Part shown: piece by piece, positions 8,631 to 16,400 of the stretch | Layout of the letters: the number at the start of each line of letters is the position of its first letter | Position numbering within the stretch: position 1 is the stretch's first letter | Origin: Anaerolinea sp. | GTDB taxonomy: Bacteria; Chloroflexota; Anaerolineae; Anaerolineales; Villigracilaceae | DNA length: 32,063 bases | NCBI GenBank assembly: GCA_020047815.1 | Contig: JAIFNG010000178.1 | Span: 1-32,063 of the forward strand | Direction of reading: 5' to 3' | The notes under the pieces: generated by a model | What the model was told of the DNA's origin: nothing | Seen by the model: the letters and a program-made list of their open reading frames with translations, nothing else | The model's database searches: none | Made by a program: the position numbers and the translations under genes

Positions 8631-9842
8631 ATGGATTTCCAAAACACCAACGACGCTGTCACCCGCCGCATCAAGGCAATGACGGATCGCGTTTCTTATC
8701 TTAAGGCAAACGACCTGTATTTTTACAACCAACCTGTGCAGGAAATGCGCGGCGGCGCAAAGGCGGTCGTACACGGACGGGAAATGGGCATGTACGCGTC
8801 CTACAGTTATTTGGGGCTCGTCGGGCACCCGCGCATTAATAAGGCCGCAAAAAAAGCTGTGGACAAATTTGGAACGGGAACAAATGGCGTGCGGACACTG
8901 GCTGGCACACTGACCATTCACAACGAACTCGAAGAGACCATCGCGAACTTCAAACATACCGAAGCTGCCATCACTTACACATCGGGGTATGCCACAAATT
9001 TATCGGTTGTCTCGACCCTGATGGGACGCGGCGATTATGTGTTTTCAGACAAGATCAACCACGCATCCATAGTGGATGGCTGCCTCATGTCAGGTGCGGA
9101 ATTCCGGCGCTACCGCCATAATGACATGGAGCATCTTGAAGGCTTGTTAAAGAACGCTCCTGCGGATGTGGCAAAACTCGTCATCGCGGATTCGGTCTTC
9201 AGCATGGACGGCGATATTATTGACCTGCCCAAGATGGTGGAATTGTGCAAAAAATACAATGCCTGGCTAATGATCGATGAGGCACATTCACTCGGTGTGC
9301 TTGGCGAAAAAGGCACCGGCATCGAGGAATATTTCAATCTGTTTGGTGGAATTGACATCAAGATGGGGACCCTTAGCAAGACCATCCCGTCGGTGGGCGG
9401 GTACGTGGCTGCGAAAGAGGAGATCGTCTCCTATCTGCGCCACGCCAGCCGCGCCTACATTTTCTCAGCAGCTCTGCCCCCCGCCCAGGCTGCCGCAGCC
9501 AATGAAGCCTTCAAAGTCATTTTAGATGAACCCTGGCGCATCCAACGGTTGAATGAAAACACCAAACAATTCATCGGCGGATTAAAAAACATGGGCTTTG
9601 ACACCCTGCTGACCGAAACCGCGATCGTCCCTGTGATCTGCGGTGATGACAATACCGCTTTCGCCATGACCCGCGAAGTGCAGCATCAGGATGTCTTTGT
9701 ACTCCCCGTTGTATCGCCCGCCGTGCAGGAAGGACTTGCCCGCCTGCGCGCAACCGTCACCGCTGCACACGAGCCGGCCGACATTGAACACGCAATGGAA
9801 GCAATTGAAAAAGCAGGTAAAAAACTGGGATTGATCAAGTAA
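8631..9842 (+). CDS. PLP-dependent alpha-oxoamine synthase family enzyme (AONS / glycine C-acetyltransferase type)
   Basis: 403 residues, class II aminotransferase fold. The features are YASYSYLGLVGHPRI, the Gly-rich GTGTNGVRTLAGT, SDKINHASIVDG, MIDEAHSLGVLG (Asp216 contacting the PLP ring nitrogen) and GTLSKTIPSVGGYVAA, with Lys250 as the Schiff-base lysine. The family condenses an amino acid with an acyl-CoA or acyl-ACP, as in 8-amino-7-oxononanoate synthase (biotin), 2-amino-3-ketobutyrate CoA ligase (threonine/glycine) and serine palmitoyltransferase (sphingolipids). No biotin or threonine dehydrogenase gene adjoins it, so the substrate is open. A longer N-terminal segment (about 50 residues before the fold) is like the sphingolipid-type and KBL-type branches. 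Start supported by CGGAGG. It is monocistronic, with its own promoter and terminator. Confidence 0.88.
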   Translation: MDFQNTNDAVTRRIKAMTDRVSYLKANDLYFYNQPVQEMRGGAKAVVHGREMGMYASYSYLGLVGHPRINKAAKKAVDKFGTGTNGVRTLAGTLTIHNELEETIANFKHTEAAITYTSGYATNLSVVSTLMGRGDYVFSDKINHASIVDGCLMSGAEFRRYRHNDMEHLEGLLKNAPADVAKLVIADSVFSMDGDIIDLPKMVELCKKYNAWLMIDEAHSLGVLGEKGTGIEEYFNLFGGIDIKMGTLSKTIPSVGGYVAAKEEIVSYLRHASRAYIFSAALPPAQAAAANEAFKVILDEPWRIQRLNENTKQFIGGLKNMGFDTLLTETAIVPVICGDDNTAFAMTREVQHQDVFVLPVVSPAVQEGLARLRATVTAAHEPADIEHAMEAIEKAGKKLGLIK

Positions 9843-9862
9843 CCAGATCACAGCAGACTTTG

Positions 9863-9898
9863 ACAACCTTGCCGGCTTACCCGCAAGGTTGTTTTTTT
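9863..9898 (+). terminator. Intrinsic terminator of the AONS/KBL-type gene
   Basis: A perfect 10-bp stem ACAACCTTGC (9863-9872) pairs with 9883-9892 around a 10-base loop, followed by a run of seven T. The T-run touches the stop codon of the convergent minus-strand gene. Confidence 0.9.
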
Positions 9899-11456
9899 AT
9901 CCCTCCACGCGATTCTTCCCCAAAGACTTTGCCCGATATAAAGCCATGTCCGCAGTGTAAATCAAACTGGAAAACGATTCGGTCTCCGCATGAACCAGAG
10001 CGGCAACCCCGATGCTGGCTGTAATTGTAAACATGGTTTCACCTGTCAGCATGGGATAAGCAGCTATCGTTTCCCGCAAGCGTTCAGCAACTTCACGCGC
10101 GATGGAAATATCGATTTCAGGCAGAAGAATGATGAATTCCTCGCCGCCATACCGTCCCAGCAAATCATTTCGCCGCAGTTTTTTTTGTAAAATACCGGGG
10201 ATTTCCGCCAGAACATAGTCACCCACGGCATGGCCATGTGTATCATTTACCCATTTAAAATTATCCAGATCCAGCATTAAAAGTGAAAGGCTCTTTTTAT
10301 AACGAATGGCACGACTGAACTCCTGTTCGCCGTATTCAAAAAAATACCTGCGGTTGAACAGGCCGGTCAATGGATCGGTTTGCGCCATCCGCTCCACCTT
10401 TTGGTAAAGTTTGTACCGTTCAGTCGTATCATGAATGGTCACCGTACGACCCGAAGATTCACCCCCCCTGCCATCGACCGGAGATATCACAACATCGAAA
10501 TATCGTTCGCCGCCTTCCTCCCCGACCTTAACCTCGGTGTTTATGGAGGAAACATCCAAAAACTGATCGACCATTGCGGGCATTTTTTTGCGGAGAATAC
10601 CGACAGACTCACCAATAACTTGCTTGCCACTGACGCCCAAAAGGTTTTGCGCCGCCGGGTTAATATCCACAATGGTGTTGTCGCTGTCAAGAATCAGGAT
10701 GCCGTCACGCAGGTTCTCGATGATCATGTCATATGCCAGCGGACGGATGCTGAACAAACGAAAGCGGAACAGCGCAATTGCCACGAAGACCATTACAAGA
10801 CTGAACGTCATGGGGGTGAAATTAAAGTTTGGGATGGGAGTAATACCAAGTACATACAAAAAGTCGGTCAGGAGGGGCAGGAGCAAGCTGGCAACCAAAA
10901 GGAGCAGTTGCTGCCTGTAAACAGGCTTGGTGATCACCAGCGAACGCACCATCATGACCAGACTCAATAGAAACAGGGAGTAACTGATGGAGGCGTGCGC
11001 ATAGAATAACATTCCATAGTCGTTGGAAAGAATGCAGAACGGCCCGGCAGCACAGTCAATATATGGATGAAGGCGGAAAAAATGATGAAGATCGTTTGTC
11101 CAGATCATCACCAGTTCCAATATAACCAGAATGGAAAGTAAGGTTATATACTGCCTGACCTTCTTTGTCTGTCCGGTGAAAAGTAACGTAATTTCCAACC
11201 AGAACATCGGCAGCAGGAGAATACCCAGGAACTGGAGGTTCGCCCAGAATAATTTTCCCTCAAGATGAATCGCTGCAATTTCAACGGCAAAGCCCAAAGT
11301 CCAGACCTGCAGGGCGGCAAGCATGTACAGAAAAGCGCGTCCCAACTGCGTCTTGCGGAAGCGCCATGTAACCGTCATTACTGCAGTCAATAAGCCAAAA
11401 GCCAGCAGCAAAGGAAAAATGTAGGATGTGTAGGAAAACTCAAACAGGTTTTTCAT
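9897..11456 (-). CDS. Membrane diguanylate cyclase: 7TM sensor, PAS and GGDEF domains
   Basis: 519 residues from the ATG at 11456; a GTG two codons earlier is also possible, and GAGGTG just upstream better fits the ATG. There are seven to eight N-terminal membrane segments (to about residue 230) of the 7TM-histidine-kinase-N type. A PAS domain follows (about 244-345, ENLRDGILILDSDNTIVDINPAAQNLLG). The GGDEF domain (about 357-517) contains DPLTGLFNRRYFFE, MLDLDNFKWVNDTHGHAVGD and an intact GGEEF active site at 437-441. An RxxD inhibitory site (RRND) sits five residues before GGEEF, so product feedback is expected. It makes cyclic di-GMP from two GTP. No EAL, PilZ or c-di-GMP riboswitch was recognised in the window. 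A link to the exopolysaccharide genes downstream is plausible but unproven. Confidence 0.95.
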   Translation of the reverse strand: MKNLFEFSYTSYIFPLLLAFGLLTAVMTVTWRFRKTQLGRAFLYMLAALQVWTLGFAVEIAAIHLEGKLFWANLQFLGILLLPMFWLEITLLFTGQTKKVRQYITLLSILVILELVMIWTNDLHHFFRLHPYIDCAAGPFCILSNDYGMLFYAHASISYSLFLLSLVMMVRSLVITKPVYRQQLLLLVASLLLPLLTDFLYVLGITPIPNFNFTPMTFSLVMVFVAIALFRFRLFSIRPLAYDMIIENLRDGILILDSDNTIVDINPAAQNLLGVSGKQVIGESVGILRKKMPAMVDQFLDVSSINTEVKVGEEGGERYFDVVISPVDGRGGESSGRTVTIHDTTERYKLYQKVERMAQTDPLTGLFNRRYFFEYGEQEFSRAIRYKKSLSLLMLDLDNFKWVNDTHGHAVGDYVLAEIPGILQKKLRRNDLLGRYGGEEFIILLPEIDISIAREVAERLRETIAAYPMLTGETMFTITASIGVAALVHAETESFSSLIYTADMALYRAKSLGKNRVEG

Positions 11457-11580
11457 AACCACCTCATAAGGCTTTCACTTTTAACCACATATAAATTTCA
11501 GCTCAATGTGATTTTACTCCCGTCATACCCCCGGAAACGCAGGTAAAAAACGAAACTGATCAAATTACGCGCGCTAATTC

Positions 11581-11619
11581 AGACCTCCGAGTTCATAATG
11601 AACCCGGAGGTCTTTTTTT
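11581..11619 (+). terminator. Intrinsic terminator-like hairpin reading in the plus direction
   Basis: AGACCTCCG (11581-11589) pairs with CGGAGGTCT (11605-11613), and an inner GTTCA/TGAAC stem continues the helix. Seven T follow on the plus strand. Both flanking genes are on the minus strand, so no annotated plus-strand gene ends here. It may cap an unannotated short plus-strand transcript, or block antisense transcription. On the minus strand the structure has no T-run after it. The remaining 11457-11667 sequence shows no gene. Confidence 0.75.
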
Positions 11620-11667
11620 CAGAATAACCAAAACGACCAATTTTCCCCGGCAGAATACATCAACCCA

Positions 11668-12837
11668 TTATTTAGCCAGCAGGAGTATTTTTCTGACGGC
11701 TTCACGATCGAGCTTTACAAAGTTACCGACGGTTCGGGTATTTCCACCTGTGCATTTATCCGCCATTTCATCAATGCGATCGTCCTGAATTCCCAGATCA
11801 GCCAGTTGGGTACCAAGACCGATGGAGCGAAAAAAGCCTTCCATTTTCTCGATGCCAGCAAGGGCAACCGCTTCGGGATCGAAGACATCCATCTCCACGT
11901 TCCAAACCCGGACTGACCATTGGACAAATCGGTTCAGGTCATGGTGAAGCACATACTTCATCCAGGCCGGGAATACAACTGCCAAGCCCGCGCCATGAGC
12001 CACATCATAAATACCGCTGATCTCATGTTCGATATCATGCGAAGCCCAATCACCCACCCGTCCCGTATCAAGTATATTATTGTGCGCAATGGTGCCAGCC
12101 CACATTAACTCAGACCAGGCATCATAATCCTGTGGGTTCTTCATCACCAATGGCGCCAGGCTGATCAATGTCTTGAGGGTGGCTTCGATCAAACGGTCAG
12201 TGAATGCCACATGACTGACATTGGTAAAATACCGTTCCATCAGATGTGCCATGATATCCGCCACCCCGCAAGCCACCTGAAACCTGGGGAGGGAAAAGGC
12301 CAGTTCCGGGTTGAGAATTGAAAAGCGCGGATAGATCAACTCGGAATTTACCGCCCGTTTGAGCCAGCCATCCTCGTTGGTGATGACGGTTCCAGTACTG
12401 GCTTCGCTGCCTGCCGCTGGAATGGTCAGAATCGTTCCGATCGGCAGCGCGTTAACAGGAACACCTTTGCCAAGGTAAAAATCCCAAACATCACCCTCGA
12501 TCACCGATCCCATGGCAATGGCTTTGGCTGAATCAATGACACTTCCACCGCCAACCGCCAGGATCATGCCAAGGTTGTTTTCCTTGCACAACTTGATCCC
12601 TTCGTAAACCAAATTCAAACGGGGATTCGGTTTGACCCCGCCGAGTTCCACCCAGGTAATCCCTGCCTGCCTAAGAGAAGCGGTAACCCGGTCATACAAC
12701 CCTGAAGCTTTGATACTGCCTCCGCCGAAATGCAGCAAGATCTTCTGGCTGCAGGCTCCCACCTCATCACCGACCTTTTCTTCAACGCCCCGCCCGAAAA
12801 TAATTTTCGTCGGATTCCGAAATTCAAAATTCTTCAT
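11668..12837 (-). CDS. Iron/zinc-containing alcohol dehydrogenase, YqhD/butanol dehydrogenase type
   Basis: 389 residues. The N-terminus FRNPTKIIFGRGVEEKVG, the coenzyme motif GGGSVIDSAKAIA and the metal-binding set Asp194, His198, His267 and His281 match the YqhD/BDH branch of group III alcohol dehydrogenases. The length and residue numbers also fit E. coli YqhD. Members reduce aldehydes to alcohols with NADPH, in detoxification or fermentation. GGGS followed by D favours NADPH over NADH by family knowledge. Start supported by AAGGAGC (12847-12853 region) upstream of the ATG. It is separate from the downstream cyclase gene by about 210 bases. Confidence 0.93.
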   Translation of the reverse strand: MKNFEFRNPTKIIFGRGVEEKVGDEVGACSQKILLHFGGGSIKASGLYDRVTASLRQAGITWVELGGVKPNPRLNLVYEGIKLCKENNLGMILAVGGGSVIDSAKAIAMGSVIEGDVWDFYLGKGVPVNALPIGTILTIPAAGSEASTGTVITNEDGWLKRAVNSELIYPRFSILNPELAFSLPRFQVACGVADIMAHLMERYFTNVSHVAFTDRLIEATLKTLISLAPLVMKNPQDYDAWSELMWAGTIAHNNILDTGRVGDWASHDIEHEISGIYDVAHGAGLAVVFPAWMKYVLHHDLNRFVQWSVRVWNVEMDVFDPEAVALAGIEKMEGFFRSIGLGTQLADLGIQDDRIDEMADKCTGGNTRTVGNFVKLDREAVRKILLLAK

Positions 12838-12961
12838 GCTGTTGTTGCTCCTTTATTTTCCATTACAAAAGTATCCCGTCTCAAAAATATAAAGGGACAA
12901 GATATTCTTATGATATCAGATTACCACTCAAACACTGAGATGTACTCATTGGTGAAACCCT

Positions 12962-12977
12962 TCCATGGTACCATGGA
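12962..12977. repeat. 16-base perfect palindrome between divergent genes
   Basis: TCCATGGTACCATGGA is perfectly symmetric. It lies 39 bases before the Dabb gene start and about 125 bases before the divergent alcohol dehydrogenase. It may be an operator shared by the two; chance is possible. Confidence 0.4.
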
Positions 12978-13015
12978 TAAAAATCCGAAAAAGACACACA
13001 GCAGAGGCCGGCATC

Positions 13016-13339
13016 ATGAGTGAGAAAAATAATATGTATCGTCATGTCGTGTTATTCAAGTTCTATGACCATACTGGCAATGACAGGGTGGAAACAATTG
13101 AAAACGCATTCCGAACATTGTGCGCCGAGCTACCTTTTGTACAAGATTTTGAATGGGGTCGGAATTCGAGTCCGGAGAATCTGAACGAAGGCTATACCCA
13201 TTGTTTCATTGTGACCTTTGCAAATGAAAAGGACCGCGACACTTACCTGCCGCACCCTGCCCACCAGGCATTCTGTAAAAGCCATTTGGATGAATACCTG
13301 GAAAAAGTATGCGTGATCGATTTCAGGTCAAATGATTGA
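13016..13339 (+). CDS. Dabb (stress-responsive A/B barrel) domain protein
   Basis: 107 residues from the ATG at 13016. An upstream in-frame ATG would add 17 residues with no family similarity. The ferredoxin-like strand-helix pattern is clear: HVVLFKFYDHTGN, a helix with RTLCAELPFVQDFEWG, then GYTHCFIVTFANEKDRDTYLPHPAHQAFCKSH and a final VIDFRS strand. This matches the Dabb family (PF07876), small dimeric alpha+beta barrel proteins of mostly unknown function. It is monocistronic, with a terminator 55 bases downstream. It is divergent from the alcohol dehydrogenase, so shared regulation is possible. Confidence 0.88.
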   Translation: MSEKNNMYRHVVLFKFYDHTGNDRVETIENAFRTLCAELPFVQDFEWGRNSSPENLNEGYTHCFIVTFANEKDRDTYLPHPAHQAFCKSHLDEYLEKVCVIDFRSND

Positions 13340-13393
13340 AAAAGATACGACTGGTGGTCTGCAGGTCTGATCATATAAGAGAATAAAGGCTTA

Positions 13394-13429
13394 AACTCCG
13401 TGTTATTGGCAGACCGGAGTTCTTTTTTT
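13394..13429 (+). terminator. Intrinsic terminator of the Dabb gene
   Basis: AACTCCG (13394-13400) pairs with CGGAGTT (13415-13421) around a 14-base loop, followed by C and seven T. Loop and arm layout resemble the 11581 terminator (a CTCCG/CGGAG core with a T7 run). Confidence 0.8.
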
Positions 13430-13530
13430 GTTACTTATCCAAAAAATTAACAGCCCTGAAAGAATTTTTATAACGTTTTTCTTATAAATTCCCTGTACAA
13501 TATCACCATTAATACAAGGAGTTAACCACT

Positions 13531-14628
13531 ATGAAATGGCAATGGAACTTGGGAAAGTTTGCAGGAATTGACGTTTATATTCACGCCACCTTTCTGCTTT
13601 TGGTCGCGTGGGTCGGCTATAGCCACTGGCTGGAAAATCAAAGCTGGAGTGAAGTATTTAGCGGCATTCTCTTCATCCTTGCGCTCTTTGCGTGTGTGAT
13701 CTTGCATGAATACGGGCACGCACTCACCGCCCGCAAGTACGGAATCAAAACCCGCGACATCACCATTTACCCAATTGGCGGCGTGGCCAGATTGGAAAGA
13801 ATGCCAGAAAAGCCGATCGAGGAATTGTGGGTTGCATTGATGGGACCTGCCGTGAATGTGGTCATTGCAGCAGGCTTATTCACCTACCTAACCCTGACCT
13901 CGAGCCTGGTCCCGCTCAGCGAGTTGACCATCGCCTCGGGCAGTTTTGTCGAAAGATTGATGATGGTCAATGTTTCACTGGTTTTGTTCAACCTGATCCC
14001 GGCCTTCCCCATGGATGGCGGACGTGTTCTCCGCGCCTTGCTTGCAATGCGCATGGACTATGTAAAAGCGACACAGATCGCAGCCAGCATCGGTCAGGGT
14101 GTGGCGTTATTGTTTGGTCTGATCGGCTTGTTTGGCAATGCGACACTCTTATTTATCGCCTTCTTCATTTGGATCGGAGCATCGCAGGAATCGAGCGCCA
14201 CACAAATGAAAAATGCCATCAGCGGAATCCCCGTCGGGCGCACCATGCTCACCGACTATAAAAGCCTCTCGCCGCGTGACCCGCTCTCGCAGATGGCACA
14301 GTTGATCCTGGCTGGCTCACAGCATGATTTTCCCGTATTGGATAACGATCGTGTGGTAGGTGTCGTCACCCGTGACGATTTTCTAACCGCACTCACCCAG
14401 CACGGGCAGAATGTTGCCATCTCGGCGGTCATGCGCAGCAATCCGCCTGCGGTGGACTCGTACGAGATGGTTGAAAGCGCTCTGATGCGGATCCAGGAAT
14501 CGGGCATTCCCGCCCTACCTGTCACCCACAGCGGGCAACTGGTAGGAATCGTCACCGCCGAAAACATCACCGAATATTTAATGATCCGCTCTGCATTACA
14601 GGCTTCGAAGATGGTTGTGCCAATTTGA
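13531..14628 (+). CDS. Site-2-protease-type M50 metallopeptidase with two CBS domains
   Basis: 365 residues. The membrane zinc-protease core has HEYGH at 59-63 and NLIPAFPMDGGR with the third ligand Asp162. It is followed by membrane segments to about residue 215 and a tandem CBS pair (about 235-355, LVGIVTAENITEYL). This is the SpoIVFB-like/CBS-fused branch of intramembrane proteases, which release regulators or cleave signal remnants. The CBS pair usually senses adenine nucleotides. Start supported by AAGGAG nine bases upstream of the ATG. A TACAAT lies about 30 bases upstream, with no strong -35. Site-2 proteases often degrade membrane anti-sigma factors; whether this one acts on the anti-sigma factor at 2657 is speculation. 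Confidence 0.93.
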   Translation: MKWQWNLGKFAGIDVYIHATFLLLVAWVGYSHWLENQSWSEVFSGILFILALFACVILHEYGHALTARKYGIKTRDITIYPIGGVARLERMPEKPIEELWVALMGPAVNVVIAAGLFTYLTLTSSLVPLSELTIASGSFVERLMMVNVSLVLFNLIPAFPMDGGRVLRALLAMRMDYVKATQIAASIGQGVALLFGLIGLFGNATLLFIAFFIWIGASQESSATQMKNAISGIPVGRTMLTDYKSLSPRDPLSQMAQLILAGSQHDFPVLDNDRVVGVVTRDDFLTALTQHGQNVAISAVMRSNPPAVDSYEMVESALMRIQESGIPALPVTHSGQLVGIVTAENITEYLMIRSALQASKMVVPI

Positions 14629-14774
14629 TCGTGTTTGCAGGTGCAGAAGGAGAAGCCTTATCCATAGATTTCTTTTCTGCCTGGTATTCATTCCAGCCCT
14701 TGATGGAAAAATAGCCCGGGTTTGGACAGGACAGTCGACAATATTTAACTTATTCAGACTGGAGAGCAAAATGC
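14629..14774. other. Intergenic stretch; nothing firmly recognised
   Basis: There is no convincing gene. A possible weak promoter is TGGACA (about 14724-14729) with TAACTT 17 bases on, then GGAGA and an ATG at 14771 right at the foot of the terminator hairpin. An open frame continues through the hairpin, but its product looks non-coding. The sequence from 14812 to 14934, after the terminator, also shows nothing. Confidence 0.4.
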
Positions 14775-14811
14775 AAGACCATCGTCCCATATTCTGGCGA
14801 TGGTCTTTTTT
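14775..14811 (+). terminator. Intrinsic terminator, plus direction
   Basis: A 10-bp stem AAGACCATCG (14775-14784) pairs with CGATGGTCTT (14798-14807) and runs into further T residues. It lies about 147 bases after the protease stop, so it ends either that gene's transcript or a short separate transcript. Confidence 0.85.
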
Positions 14812-14934
14812 AACATGTTATATAGAAACGAACCCAGGGAGTGGAATGATCAGAGGCTTGTGGAAGAGGGGTTTATACAACCCAAAAGAAGTATCATATT
14901 TTTCTTGAAATGAATCACAATAAAAGAGAACCTT

Positions 14935-16269
14935 TTAATCATTCAACAAATCCACAAGGAAGTCCATCAACCTGCCTTTTCCCTCTTGTTCCTCCTGCTT
15001 TTGCACCTTATTCAATACATCGCTGGAGACCACACCATTTTGGCCATTAATCAGAACCAGATGGCTGCGCCCATCAAAGGGAAGTTCAGTCATCCACACA
15101 GGGAGCAAATTGAGTTTGAATGAATCGATCACCAGGTTTGCAGATGATGTATGTACTATGTTCAGATTATTGACAAGGTGTGGAAGGTTACGTTTGTATT
15201 TTTTATAGGTCTGGCTTCGGGCATCAAGCGAGGCATCCGCCATCGGCACATCGTAAATTTCCGCAGGCCAATCGGCAAGGTAACGCGCATCATATGGCTT
15301 GATGGATTTCATGTCGAAGGAATCGACCAGTGATAGAAATACAGCAGACGGTTTTTTAGAGGCGGGGAGCGGCAGATCGTTAACCACGATGGGATACTGG
15401 TCAGACATACGAATGACCTGTCTTTCATCACGCCGCCCAAATATTTGGTCATCAGCAGCGTTCATTTCATAGGTATAGTCAATTGCGCCGCCCACATCAA
15501 AGGTCCAGAGCGGCAGATACAATCCACGCGGAAGCTCCACTTTTGTCTCGGGTTTGATGTTATTGCCCTCAACCCAGTCAATGAGCAGTTTTATTGCCTG
15601 CTTCTGATCAAACACATGCGGAATAATTCCATCCGGCGCGAGCAGGTCCTTTGTCTTTTCAAGACTGACCACATGCGGCGAGGCACAATAGGCGCAGGAA
15701 GATGAAATCTGTTTTGGCGGCAGAATAAATTCAGCGCCACAACCGTTGCAATGAAAGACCTGTTCCTGCAATGGTTTCCCATGTCCGCGGGCGGTTGCCA
15801 TGGCAATGATGAAATCCTTCTCGTCTGCTTCTTTTGCCCCTGCGCCAAGTATATGGTTCCGTGTGCAATACTCACAAACAAGTCCGTGGCCATCAGGCGC
15901 AAATGACATGCGGCCGCCACATTTGGGACACATAAATCTGTCTGCGTCCGTCTTTCGGGCTCCCTCCGGAGTAGCAGGTAATTTGTCGGGATTGACTACT
16001 TCATCAGCCTTGAGCTTGCCATCGAGAATCGCCAGGGAACGCCGCGCGCGCGAATGCCGCAGATCATGGGCCAGACAATTTTCGAGCGCCTTGCGTTTTT
16101 CAACAGGGTCAGTTTCAATCTCGCCCATCCAAAACCAAGCCTCTGCCAACACATCATGGGAACTGGTCATATAAATGGCGCGGTCAAGATAGCGGCGAGC
16201 AGACTCCCTGCTCCCAGCCTTTGCCTCAATAATTCCAGAGCGGAGAAGTTCTTTTGAATAATCTTCCAT
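14935..16269 (-). CDS. TPR-like and double zinc-ribbon protein of unknown function
   Basis: 444 residues from the ATG at 16269, which has AGGATG upstream; an in-frame ATG 16 codons earlier is less likely. The N-terminus (1-85) looks like two TPR-type helix pairs (ARRYLDRAIYM, AEAWFWMGEIE, ENCLAHDLRHSRARRSLA). Two zinc ribbons follow: CPKC/CEYC at Cys114, 117, 132 and 135, and CNGC/CAYC at Cys174, 177, 192 and 195. The remaining 245 residues are soluble, with a block typical of zinc-ribbon proteins that carry a long beta-rich domain (PRGLYLPLWTFDVGGAIDYTY, PVWMTELPFDGRSHLVLINGQNG). I recognise no catalytic motif. Similar proteins are annotated only as zinc ribbon-containing. It probably has its own promoter, since folP ends 131 bases upstream. 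Confidence 0.75.
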   Translation of the reverse strand: MEDYSKELLRSGIIEAKAGSRESARRYLDRAIYMTSSHDVLAEAWFWMGEIETDPVEKRKALENCLAHDLRHSRARRSLAILDGKLKADEVVNPDKLPATPEGARKTDADRFMCPKCGGRMSFAPDGHGLVCEYCTRNHILGAGAKEADEKDFIIAMATARGHGKPLQEQVFHCNGCGAEFILPPKQISSSCAYCASPHVVSLEKTKDLLAPDGIIPHVFDQKQAIKLLIDWVEGNNIKPETKVELPRGLYLPLWTFDVGGAIDYTYEMNAADDQIFGRRDERQVIRMSDQYPIVVNDLPLPASKKPSAVFLSLVDSFDMKSIKPYDARYLADWPAEIYDVPMADASLDARSQTYKKYKRNLPHLVNNLNIVHTSSANLVIDSFKLNLLPVWMTELPFDGRSHLVLINGQNGVVSSDVLNKVQKQEEQEGKGRLMDFLVDLLND

Positions 16270-16400
16270 GTTTTCATCCTGATGAGGGTAAAGCCATGTT
16301 ATTAAAAGCAAGCACAATCAAACGACAAAGTTCATGTCAAAATAATAGCCGCTGTAAAAAAAAAATTGTCCTTTGACTGCCAAGAAAAAAGCGGCGCCGA

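Noticed and set aside
10380..10970. Open frame of 196 codons on the plus strand inside the diguanylate cyclase gene
   Set aside because: It is a shadow of the minus-strand PAS/7TM coding sequence, with His- and Gln-rich non-protein-like composition.
14615..14908. 97-codon plus-strand open frame after the M50 protease
   Set aside because: It runs through the intrinsic terminator, has low-quality composition and overlaps the protease 3' end without a start signal.
16384..16400. Terminator for folP on the minus strand (GGCGCC followed by a T-run)
   Set aside because: The symmetric core is only eight bases with no room for a loop, so it is unlikely to form a stable hairpin.
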